Positions 1-5,240 of a stretch of 6,695 bases of DNA are shown piece after piece. Positions within the stretch are counted from its first letter, which is position 1. Each line of letters opens with the position of its first letter. Source of the stretch: an uncultured Selenomonas sp. (GTDB lineage Bacteria > Bacillota > Negativicutes > Selenomonadales > Selenomonadaceae). Made by a program: the position numbers and the translations under genes. The notes under the pieces were generated by a model. That model searched no databases. It was not told the DNA's origin and worked only from the letters and a program-made list of their open reading frames with translations. Where the stretch lies: the NCBI GenBank assembly GCA_945494195.1, contig CALYVJ010000091.1, positions 1 to 6,695 of the forward strand, written 5' to 3'.

Positions 1-330
1 CCGCGTCGCGCCGGAACAAAAGATGTCGGCGAAGCTTTCCGCCGTGCGCAATACCTTGGGTATTACATCAACGATGAAGAGTGCAAGTTCATTCAGGAAC
101 ATGCCGTAGGCGACGTATGCTCCCGCTTTTACAACGAGCAGGGCGAAATCTGCGCACCCCATGTGGATGAGCGTACGGTGGGCATTGCCTTGGAGGACTT
201 GAAGGCCAAGCCTCAGCGGATTATGCTGGCCGGTGGCAAACACCGTCTGCCAGCAATCCGGGCGGCGCTTAAGGGCGGTTTTGCTACAGCGTTTATCACT
301 GACCAATATACGGCAAAATCTTTAATTTGA
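1..330 (+). CDS. deoR: SorC-family (Bacillus DeoR-like) transcriptional regulator, C-terminal part
   Basis: This is an open frame running in from the left edge, with 109 residues visible before TGA. Sugar-binding repressors of the SorC family have an N-terminal helix-turn-helix and a large C-terminal effector domain; only the end of the effector domain is present here. What can be seen is GDVCSRFYNEQGEIC, then ERTVGIALEDLK, then IMLAGGKHRLPAIRAALKGG and a final TDQYTAKSLI, the usual order of blocks in this family. The gene directly downstream is deoC, and a DeoR-like operator lies in the gap. The likely role is therefore that of Bacillus subtilis DeoR: repressing deoxyribonucleoside catabolism until deoxyribose-5-phosphate binds. 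It is unrelated to the E. coli DeoR family. The family assignment is firm; the symbol rests on context. Other SorC members such as CggR are less likely given the neighbour. Confidence 0.8.
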   Translation, partial: PRRAGTKDVGEAFRRAQYLGYYINDEECKFIQEHAVGDVCSRFYNEQGEICAPHVDERTVGIALEDLKAKPQRIMLAGGKHRLPAIRAALKGGFATAFITDQYTAKSLI

Positions 331-366
331 AAAAAGTTTCAAAAATATATTTACAAAATTTCACAA
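326..366 (+). promoter_or_regulatory. Probable DeoR operator: palindrome plus half-site repeat
   Basis: TTTGAAA (326-332) and TTTCAAA (337-343) form a perfect inverted repeat with a 4-base spacer, starting inside the stop codon of the regulator gene. A related half-site, TTTCACA, recurs at 359-365 between the -35 and -10 hexamers. If transcription starts near 386, the palindrome covers about -60 to -43. From memory, the B. subtilis DeoR operator has the same design: a palindrome at about -60 to -43 plus a direct repeat of its 3' half between -35 and -10. The match in sequence type, position and architecture is the evidence; binding is inferred. Confidence 0.6.
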
Positions 367-378
367 CAGGATTATAAT
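350..378 (+). promoter_or_regulatory. Sigma-A promoter of deoC
   Basis: TTTACA (350-355) and a consensus TATAAT (373-378) are separated by exactly 17 bases, giving 11 of 12 consensus positions. It lies in the gap between the regulator and deoC, with about 35-40 bases of leader before the deoC start. deoC therefore probably has its own regulated transcript rather than relying on readthrough from the regulator gene. Confidence 0.75.
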
Positions 379-420
379 AAGAACCGTAAAGAATGCACTA
401 CCGAGAAAGGGGATTTTTAA

Positions 421-1074
421 ATGAACGCAAAGGAAATTATGTCTCGTGTTGACCACAGGTTGCTGAAACAGACGGCTAGCTGGGAGGATATCCAGACGAT
501 CTGTGATGAGGCGGTAAAGTATCAGGCAGCTACCGTCATGATTCCGTCCTGCTTTATTCCGCGCATCAAGGAAAAATATGGTGATGCTCTGAAGATTGCA
601 ACGGTGGTTGGCTTCCCGAATGGTAACTGCAATACGGCTGCCAAGATTGCTGAAACGGCACAGGCTTTGGCCGATGGTGCGGTAGAAATCGATATGGTCA
701 TCAACATCGGCATGCTCAAAGCTGGTGAGACGGACTATGTTACGGAAGAGATCCGTGCTCTGAAACGCGTTTGCGGTGACCGCGTGCTCAAGGTTATCGT
801 TGAGACCTGCTTCCTCACGGAAGAAGAGAAAATCGCAGCTTGCAAATGTGTCAATGAGAGCGGTGCGGATATCATCAAGACGTCCACGGGCTTTGGCACG
901 GCTGGTGCAACGCTGGAGGATATCGCCCTCTTCAAGAAGCATATCAACGAAAATGTTGGCATGAAGGCTGCTGGCGGCATCCATACGCGTGAAGAGATGG
1001 AAGCTTATATCAATGCTGGCTGCTGCCGTCTGGGCGCAAGCGCAGCGGTTAAAGTTCTGAAAGACGAACTGTAA
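421..1074 (+). CDS. deoC: Deoxyribose-phosphate aldolase (DERA)
   Basis: This cytoplasmic class I aldolase reversibly splits 2-deoxy-D-ribose 5-phosphate into glyceraldehyde 3-phosphate and acetaldehyde, the last step of deoxyribonucleoside breakdown. The 217-residue product has the normal family length and covers one TIM barrel. Visible motifs are VDHRLLKQTAS near the start (10-20), VVGFPNG (62-68), EIDMVIN (89-95), IIKTSTGF (151-158) and MKAAGGI (181-187). Lys153 is the Schiff-base lysine, and Asp91 and Lys182 match the E. coli proton-relay residues Asp102 and Lys201. The ATG follows AAAGGGGA (406-413) at a suitable distance. It sits under a DeoR-like operator and promoter, next to its presumed repressor, and ends at a strong hairpin with no partner gene (phosphopentomutase, pyrimidine phosphorylase) on this side. 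The identification is secure. Confidence 0.97.
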   Translation: MNAKEIMSRVDHRLLKQTASWEDIQTICDEAVKYQAATVMIPSCFIPRIKEKYGDALKIATVVGFPNGNCNTAAKIAETAQALADGAVEIDMVINIGMLKAGETDYVTEEIRALKRVCGDRVLKVIVETCFLTEEEKIAACKCVNESGADIIKTSTGFGTAGATLEDIALFKKHINENVGMKAAGGIHTREEMEAYINAGCCRLGASAAVKVLKDEL

Positions 1075-1080
1075 GAAATA

Positions 1081-1123
1081 AAAAATTCCGTTGGTCTCTC
1101 TAAGGAGAGTCAACGGAATTTTT
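1081..1123. terminator. Bidirectional terminator between deoC and moaC
   Basis: AATTCCGTTG (1084-1093) pairs with CAACGGAATT (1111-1120). After a small asymmetric bulge, CTCTC (1096-1100) pairs with GAGAG (1105-1109) around a TAAG loop. A T-run follows on the + strand, and the matching A-run before the stem supplies a T-run on the - strand. It starts a few bases after the deoC stop and ends a few bases before the moaC stop, so it can serve both convergent genes. Confidence 0.9.
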
Positions 1124-1127
1124 TTTA

Positions 1128-1610
1128 TCAGCGGATGAATTCGCCGCTTTTCCCCCCGGTCTTTTTATCGAGGTGGATATATTGGATTTCCATGCGTTTG
1201 TCGATAGCCTTGCACATATCGTAAATCGTCAGCAGAGCAACGCTGACGGAATGAAGTGCTTCCATTTCGACCCCGGTCTGGCCGGTTACCTTGACAATAG
1301 CTTTGGCTTCAACGGCGCATTCCGTAGGCAGCATCGTGAAATCGACGCTGCATTTGGCAATGGGCAGCGGATGGCAGAGGGGGATGACCGAGCTGGTGGA
1401 CTTAGCGGCCATAATGCCGGCAACCCGGGCGACGCCGAGAACGTCTCCCTTTTTTGCTGTGCCTTGTTCGATGGCGTCGTAGACGGCCTGATTGACTTTT
1501 ATGCGGCCGGTAGCAATGGCCGTGCGGCTGGTTTCCTGTTTGCCGCTGACATCGACCATGATGGCTTGCCCTTCCTCGTCAAAATGGGTAAGACCTGTGC
1601 GTGGGTCCAT
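1128..1610 (-). CDS. moaC: Cyclic pyranopterin monophosphate synthase, molybdenum cofactor biosynthesis
   Basis: MoaC works after the radical-SAM enzyme MoaA and converts 3',8-cyclo-7,8-dihydro-GTP to cyclic pyranopterin monophosphate, the first stable intermediate of molybdenum cofactor synthesis. The 160-residue length matches the family (E. coli 161). Motifs in order are [15 protein letters not shown] (17-31), [18 protein letters not shown] (53-70), [10 protein letters not shown] (73-82), GVEMEAL (113-119) and LTIYDMCKA (127-135). Lys54, His80, Glu115, Glu117, Asp131 and Lys134 line up with E. coli Lys51, His77, Glu112, Glu114, Asp128 and Lys131 at a constant offset of three, so the active site is complete. 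The start is the ATG at 1610, preceded on the minus strand by AAAGGAGA. The frame stays open upstream to 2102, but that part is an out-of-frame reading of the narK remnant. Molybdenum cofactor is needed by nitrate reductase and other molybdoenzymes, which fits the neighbouring nitrate genes. Confidence 0.97.
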   Translation of the reverse strand: MDPRTGLTHFDEEGQAIMVDVSGKQETSRTAIATGRIKVNQAVYDAIEQGTAKKGDVLGVARVAGIMAAKSTSSVIPLCHPLPIAKCSVDFTMLPTECAVEAKAIVKVTGQTGVEMEALHSVSVALLTIYDMCKAIDKRMEIQYIHLDKKTGGKSGEFIR

Positions 1611-1643
1611 ACAATATCGTCTCCTTTTTTTATCGTTAGCAAT

Positions 1644-1672
1644 ATTGTAACAGGATTTACCGCGAAACAAAA
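1644..1672 (-). promoter_or_regulatory. Possible weak promoter of moaC
   Basis: On the minus strand TACAAT (1644-1649) is a good -10 hexamer, but the hexamer 17 bases upstream, TTTTGT (1667-1672), is a poor -35 and lies inside the preceding terminator stem. moaC needs some such promoter, because a hairpin separates it from the narK remnant. The assignment is weak. Confidence 0.35.
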
Positions 1673-1704
1673 GCCTTCTCCGTATTCGGGAAGGCTTTTG
1701 TTTT
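1665..1704 (-). terminator. Terminator between the narK remnant and moaC
   Basis: AAACAAAAGCCTTC (1665-1678) pairs perfectly with GAAGGCTTTTGTTT (1690-1703) over 14 base pairs with an 11-base loop. On the minus strand the 3' arm ends in TTTTGTTT, so it can end transcripts from narK; the stem overlaps the narK TAA codon. T-rich tracts flank both arms, so it may work in both directions. Confidence 0.75.
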
Positions 1705-2357
1705 AGCAGTTCATTCCGGAGCCTTTGCGGTCGTAGAACCACCAGGTAATCAGGATGGTGCTGGCCGTGAAGGCGATGAGAAGGTAAAAAGCTGGGGTTA
1801 CGCTTTGGAAATTGGCGTAGGACTAGCCAAAAATCTTTGGAATCAGGAAAGCACCGTAGGCGGCCATGGAGAAGGAGACTTCCGGAAATCCATGGATGCC
1901 GAGAAATTTGCCCCGGCGATCCCGATGAAGGAAACAAGCAATACAAAGGTATCGTAAGAGGTGGCAGTATCCTGCAGGGCGTTGCCCAGGCCGATAATGG
2001 GCAGCAGGAGCAGTGCCGTGGTGATAAAGGTGGAATTTTTGCCGCCGATGAGTCCGGGTAGATAGGTATAGAGGAATCTGCCTGTAGCGCCAACGAGTCC
2101 ATACAGGGCGGCTAGGGTGAAAATCTGCTCGTCGGTAAAGTGAAAGCCAACACTATTCAGCTTGGGGCAATCGTTGCCCAGAGTGTCCAGACGACAAAGG
2201 ACAAGGTAAGAGCCCAGGTGGAGGTATAGAGATTTTGGTTGGCAATCTTTTTGCCAAAGGCGTTCCAGAAGGCTTCGTTTTCGGGCTCCCAGTGAGCCAG
2301 GATTTCCTTGCGGCTTGGTCTATCGCCAAGCAGTTGCAATACATTGTTTTCTGCCAT
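1703..2357 (-). pseudogene. narK: Decayed NarK-type nitrate/nitrite transporter (MFS)
   Basis: The N-terminus starts at ATG 2357 after TAGGAGT (2364-2370) and reads WEPENEAFWNAFGKKIANQNLY, the cytoplasmic lead-in typical of long NarK proteins, followed by the first membrane segment. A one-base deletion near 2160 then brings a stop (TGA, 2157-2159). In the next frame the protein resumes as [28 protein letters not shown] (the nitrate-binding arginine region of TM2) and runs to GANFSASM, the start of the first nitrate signature. At about 1891-1896 the sequence jumps and changes frame to [16 protein letters not shown], the second signature, then TM12 and the tail [13 protein letters not shown]. 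An in-frame TAG (1823-1825) interrupts this part. About 215 residues remain where roughly 460 are expected (E. coli NarK 463). Segment order is intact, so this is decay in place. It cannot make a working transporter. Confidence 0.9.
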
Positions 2358-2380
2358 AGTAATACTCCTATTCGATGAAA

Positions 2381-2422
2381 AGAATAATGAATACGTGTAA
2401 ATCAGTTTATGATTTACATCAA
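2381..2422 (-). promoter_or_regulatory. FNR-activated (class II) promoter of the narK remnant
   Basis: On the minus strand TTGAT-GTAA-ATCAT (2409-2422) matches the FNR box TTGAT-N4-ATCAA at 9 of 10 positions. A -10 hexamer TATTCT lies at 2381-2386. The 22 bases between them put the box centre at -41.5 for a start near 2374, the standard class II FNR position. There is no convincing -35, as expected for an activator-dependent promoter. The pieces are seen in the sequence; which regulator uses them is inferred. Confidence 0.6.
2396..2418. promoter_or_regulatory. Perfect 23-bp inverted repeat in the narK-fnr control region
   Basis: TGTAAATCA (2396-2404) and TGATTTACA (2410-2418) are perfect inverted copies around the 5-base centre GTTTA. 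The right arm overlaps the FNR box at 2409-2422. It has the size and symmetry of a dimeric regulator operator and lies midway between the two divergent starts. The cognate protein is not known from the sequence. Confidence 0.6.
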
Positions 2423-2423
2423 G

Positions 2424-2429
2424 TATAAT
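2424..2429 (+). promoter_or_regulatory. Candidate -10 element for fnr
   Basis: A consensus TATAAT lies 48 bases before the ATG at 2478, with no good -35 at 17 bases. It is immediately next to the FNR box at 2409-2422, so a bound regulator would occlude it, which would allow repression of fnr. An 8-base repeat ACATCAAG flanks it at 2416-2423 and 2436-2443. Confidence 0.45.
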
Positions 2430-2469
2430 TAAAAAACATCAAGCTGTAAGTAACAAATCTCACGGGAGT

Positions 2470-2485
2470 TGTGATAAATGTTACA
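2470..2485 (+). promoter_or_regulatory. CRP/Bacillus-Fnr-type site over the fnr start
   Basis: TGTGA (2470-2474), six bases, then TTACA (2481-2485) matches TGTGA-N6-TCACA at 9 of 10 positions. This is the site type bound by B. subtilis Fnr and E. coli CRP. The middle six bases contain the ATG at 2478. It suggests autoregulation, or that translation really starts further on at 2544. Confidence 0.5.
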
Positions 2486-3227
2486 GGTAAAAAAGTCTAT
2501 TTCTAGTAAACTGTTATTAGCAATAGGAAATGAGGTAATTGCCATGGAAACTATGGAATCGTTAATCCGTCAACTCCATGAAATTCCCGGCAAGATTGTC
2601 ATGCTTCATGATGGAGAGTACCTGTTTCATGAAGGGAATCCTGCCAAGTATTTTTATATTGTGCGGACGGGACAGATTTTTATCACGGAATACGCATCGT
2701 CGGGACGGGTACTCAGCTTGCGGTTGGCAACGCGCAGCAGTATAATTGGCGAGCTGCCCTTATATGAAAGTAATCCCGTATACATTTTCAATGCCGTAGC
2801 CCAGAGTGCAGCCGAGGTCTATGCCATCGAGTTTCCGGTGCTTCAGGCTTATCTGGAGAAAAAGCCGCAGCTGGCGGTGAATTTGCTTAAACTTATCAGT
2901 GCGCATATGCGGAAACAGCATTCAAAATTTCGCGATCTTGTTTTGTATGGAAAGAAAGGGGCATTGTATTCGACATTGATTCGCCTGTCGAACAGTTACG
3001 GGAAGGAACTGGATGATGGCATACTGATTTCCGTGCCGCTTACGAATCAGGAATTGGCAAATTACTCGGGGACCGCCCGGGAGAGCCTCAACCGCATGCT
3101 CAGCGAACTTCGCAAGGCAGGAATTATTGAATATCGTGGGCATCTGATCTTTATCAAGGATTTGGACTATCTGAAAGAGGCAATCCAATGCGAGAATTGC
3201 GGCCGGGAGGTCTGCAATATCGAGTGA
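2478..3227 (+). CDS. fnr: Fnr-type oxygen-sensing regulator, CRP/FNR family, C-terminal Fe-S cluster
   Basis: The 249-residue product has a cyclic-nucleotide-like beta-roll (about 40-130), a dimer helix (about 135-157) and a winged helix-turn-helix (about 185-228). It ends in CENCGREVCNIE, with Cys238, Cys241 and Cys246 spaced CX2CX4C. That matches B. subtilis Fnr Cys227/Cys230/Cys235. Asp153 in RDLVLYGKKGALYSTLIRLS aligns with its fourth ligand Asp141. The protein should therefore hold an oxygen-labile [4Fe-4S] cluster and act in anaerobiosis, unlike E. coli FNR, whose cysteines are mostly N-terminal. The recognition helix TARESLNRML carries R-E-x3-R (201-206), the CRP-like pattern suited to TGTGA half-sites. 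Two starts are possible: ATG 2478 after GGGAG, or ATG 2544 after TGAGG at 8 bases; the homologous part begins after residue 25, so both fit. It is divergent from the narK remnant; in B. subtilis narK and fnr share an operon. Confidence 0.9.
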   Translation: MLQVKKSISSKLLLAIGNEVIAMETMESLIRQLHEIPGKIVMLHDGEYLFHEGNPAKYFYIVRTGQIFITEYASSGRVLSLRLATRSSIIGELPLYESNPVYIFNAVAQSAAEVYAIEFPVLQAYLEKKPQLAVNLLKLISAHMRKQHSKFRDLVLYGKKGALYSTLIRLSNSYGKELDDGILISVPLTNQELANYSGTARESLNRMLSELRKAGIIEYRGHLIFIKDLDYLKEAIQCENCGREVCNIE

Positions 3228-3268
3228 GCAATGGAACCAAAAAAACAAAAGAAAAGGAATGGCGTTAC

Positions 3269-3332
3269 AAGCTATAGGCAAGGGCATTGATGGCAGCGAG
3301 GCAATCGATTATCCTTAGCCTATAGCTTTTTT
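3269..3332 (+). terminator. Long hairpin terminator after fnr
   Basis: AAGCTATAGGC (3269-3279) pairs with GCCTATAGCTT (3318-3328), followed by a run of six T (3327-3332). The stem extends inward through AAGG/CCTT (3280-3283 with 3313-3316) past a bulged A, and then ATTGAT/ATCGAT (3286-3291 with 3304-3309) with one G-T pair. The structure spans about 60 bases, much longer than the other terminators in the window, and starts about 40 bases after the fnr stop. Confidence 0.8.
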
Positions 3333-3530
3333 GCATGGAAACCCGGTTGACGGATTGAGCAAAAGGAAAAATAGGAAATAATAAGGAGGGAGAATGTAAA
3401 TATAGAAAATAAGAGATAAAGTGTGAAAATACTTCAAATTTCTTGGGCGATTTTTATCGATTTTGAAATAAATACTTGTTTTTTATGATATAATTAAAAA
3501 GAGTTTATCAACAAGTGAGGAGTGGGTAAT
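3333..3530. other. AT-rich gap upstream of the chemoreceptor gene
   Basis: No coding region is supported here. The stretch contains a strong Shine-Dalgarno AAGGAGGG (3383-3390) followed by ATG TAA (3394-3399), a start codon directly followed by a stop. It also holds a small inverted repeat CGAT-TTTT-ATCG (3448-3459), the chemoreceptor promoter (3486-3494) and the ribosome site TGAGGAG (3516-3522). No convincing sigma-28 flagellar/chemotaxis promoter (TAAA-N15-GCCGATAA) was found. Confidence 0.6.
3486..3494 (+). promoter_or_regulatory. Extended -10 promoter of the chemoreceptor operon
   Basis: TGA-TATAAT (3486-3494) is a consensus -10 with the TGN extension. The best -35-like hexamer, TTGAAA (3463-3468), is 20 bases upstream, which is too far for normal spacing; extended -10 promoters can work without a good -35. 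The start would fall about 30 bases before the GTG codon. Confidence 0.6.
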
Positions 3531-5228
3531 GTGGATAAGTTGACTATTCGCCAGAAATTGTTTTTGGTTTTTGGCGTGCTCATTGCAATCTTTTTGGCCA
3601 ATGGGCTTTATACGGGATATAGTTTGAACAGCATCAATAGTGGTGCACTGCGCATTGCAACGGAACATCTTTCTAGTGTGCTGGCTGGTGTGGAAAGCAG
3701 CCGTACGCTGGCGGATTATCGTCAGGGAGAATATGCAGTGGTGACGGCAACAACACTGCCTAATCGCATTCATGCGGCGCAGGAGACGATAAAGAAAGCC
3801 GATCAACTGGATATCGCTTTTGATACTATCGAACCGGCGGTGGCACCGGATGTCCGTGAGGATTTCAATGATATGCGCGGGACTTGGGAAAAATATAAGC
3901 AGAATACCAAGGAAATCATCAAGCTGTCTAAGGATGGCAAGAAGGCTGAGGCTGTCAAACTGCTGGATCAGTCAAACAGCCAATATGCAGATATGACCAA
4001 TAAGCTCAATCGCGTAGTCGACAGCAGCAAGGATTTCATCCACAAAGAGAGTGCGGAAGCTTCGAAGAAATATGAGCAAACCAAATGGACGCTTATCGTC
4101 TGCATCCTGTTTGTCGTGCTGCTCTCTGGCTTTATGGCCTTCTATCTGAGTTCTTCCATTATGAAGTCCATCCAGTATCTCATGGGGGGATCGAAGGAAG
4201 TGGCAGCCGGCAATCTGACCGTTGAGGCTGTGGCCAAGACGAAGGATGAATTTGGACAGCTCACGACAGCTTATGGGGATACGATTAAGAATTTGCGCGC
4301 ACTGATTAAAAATATCCAGCAAACGGCAGATGAAGTATCGACCTTTGCCACGCAGCTGACGGAGAATGCCAGCCAATCGGCGCAGGCTACCCAGCAAGTG
4401 GCGGTATCCATTACGAATGTGGCGGGCAATACCAGTGTTCAAGGGGAATCCGTCAGCAAATCGCTAGTGAATATCCAGGAAATGTCTAAGAGCCTTCATG
4501 GCTTCCAGGATAAGGCATCCTCTTCGGCTGATGCGGCACGTAATGTGGAAGGGATTGCCGCCGATGGTAAGAATGCCATTGCGGGGGCCGTGGATCAGAT
4601 GGCGGAAATTGCTGATTCGGTAACCGATTCCGCAGAGGTTATCAAGAAATTGGCAGAACGCTCCGAAGAGATTGGGCAGATTTCGGTTACGATTTCGGGA
4701 ATCGCGGAACAGACCAATCTGTTGTCGCTCAATGCCGCTATCGAGGCGGCTCGGGCTGGCGATGCCGGTCGAGGGTTTGCGGTCGTTGCCGATGAGGTTC
4801 GTAAGCTGGCCGAGGAATCCAATACGGCTGCCCAGAAGATTTCAGAACTCATCACGACAATCCAGAGGGATACGGAGCAGGCGGTTATGCGCATGCAGAA
4901 GGGGACTGAAGATGTCAAGAGCGGCCGTGAAGTCGTTTCAAAAGCCGGCAGTGCCTTTGAGACGATTTCAGCAGCGGTTTCTAATCTCACCAAGCATGCG
5001 GATGACATCCTGATGGAAGCACGTAAATCTACGGCTAAGGCAGAAGACTTGGTTGAGGTAATGGAAGGCATCAATAAATCTGGGCACGATGTAGCTTCGG
5101 AGACTCAGTCGGTATCCGCAGCAACGGAAGAACAGTCAGCCGCTATGGATGAAGTAGCGAATGCCAGCCGCAATCTGGCCAGCCTGGCTGGAGAGCTTTC
5201 CGAGCATGCGGCGAAGTTCAAGCTTTAA
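3531..5228 (+). CDS. Methyl-accepting chemotaxis protein with 4-helix-bundle sensor
   Basis: This is a membrane chemoreceptor that controls the CheA kinase. TM1 covers about residues 9-27. An extracytoplasmic, mainly helical sensor of about 155 residues, 4HB_MCP type, follows; then TM2 (about 186-206), HAMP (about 207-262) and a long coiled-coil signalling domain. The hairpin tip, [20 protein letters not shown] then [18 protein letters not shown] (about 391-430), is nearly canonical. Gln/Glu-rich helix faces on both sides provide methylation sites. The C-terminus, HAAKFKL, has no NWETF-type CheR tether. GTG 3531 is chosen because TGAGGAG (3516-3522) lies 8 bases upstream; the in-frame GTG at 3522 overlaps that site and cannot use it. 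The start at 3531 gives 565 residues. The sugar-binding lipoprotein gene follows after 12 bases, so the pair is almost certainly cotranscribed and the receptor probably reports on its ligand. Direct ligand sensing cannot be excluded. Confidence 0.93.
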   Translation: MDKLTIRQKLFLVFGVLIAIFLANGLYTGYSLNSINSGALRIATEHLSSVLAGVESSRTLADYRQGEYAVVTATTLPNRIHAAQETIKKADQLDIAFDTIEPAVAPDVREDFNDMRGTWEKYKQNTKEIIKLSKDGKKAEAVKLLDQSNSQYADMTNKLNRVVDSSKDFIHKESAEASKKYEQTKWTLIVCILFVVLLSGFMAFYLSSSIMKSIQYLMGGSKEVAAGNLTVEAVAKTKDEFGQLTTAYGDTIKNLRALIKNIQQTADEVSTFATQLTENASQSAQATQQVAVSITNVAGNTSVQGESVSKSLVNIQEMSKSLHGFQDKASSSADAARNVEGIAADGKNAIAGAVDQMAEIADSVTDSAEVIKKLAERSEEIGQISVTISGIAEQTNLLSLNAAIEAARAGDAGRGFAVVADEVRKLAEESNTAAQKISELITTIQRDTEQAVMRMQKGTEDVKSGREVVSKAGSAFETISAAVSNLTKHADDILMEARKSTAKAEDLVEVMEGINKSGHDVASETQSVSAATEEQSAAMDEVANASRNLASLAGELSEHAAKFKL

Positions 5229-5240
5229 GGGGGCCTTTCC

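Noticed and set aside
361..1113. A 250-residue open frame antisense to deoC
   Set aside because: It is the complement of a highly conserved enzyme gene, it crosses the terminator, and it shows no recognisable domain.
1128..2102. A single 324-residue minus-strand protein with MoaC at its C-terminus
   Set aside because: The first half reads the narK remnant in the wrong frame and passes through a terminator hairpin. The MoaC family length and the AAAGGAGA site fix the true start at 1610.
3347..3382. Promoter with -35 TTGACG
   Set aside because: No -10 hexamer lies at 16-18 bases; the nearest candidates are 19 and 24 bases away and weak.
3397..3419. Sigma-28 promoter for the chemoreceptor (TAAA followed by GATAA)
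   Set aside because: The spacing between TAAA and GATAA is wrong, and the GCC of the -10 element is missing.
3422..3437. Fnr/CRP-type site upstream of the chemoreceptor (TGTGA, then TTCAA)
   Set aside because: The right half matches TCACA poorly, so it is no better than chance in AT-rich DNA.
3522..3530. GTG at 3522 as the chemoreceptor start
   Set aside because: It overlaps the only ribosome site, TGAGGAG at 3516-3522. GTG 3531 lies at the right distance from it.
3972..5074. Long minus-strand frames opposite the chemoreceptor gene (3972-4442 and 4595-5074)
   Set aside because: They mirror the repetitive Ala/Ser/Glu codons of the coiled coil; they have no domain, and the plus strand is clearly coding.
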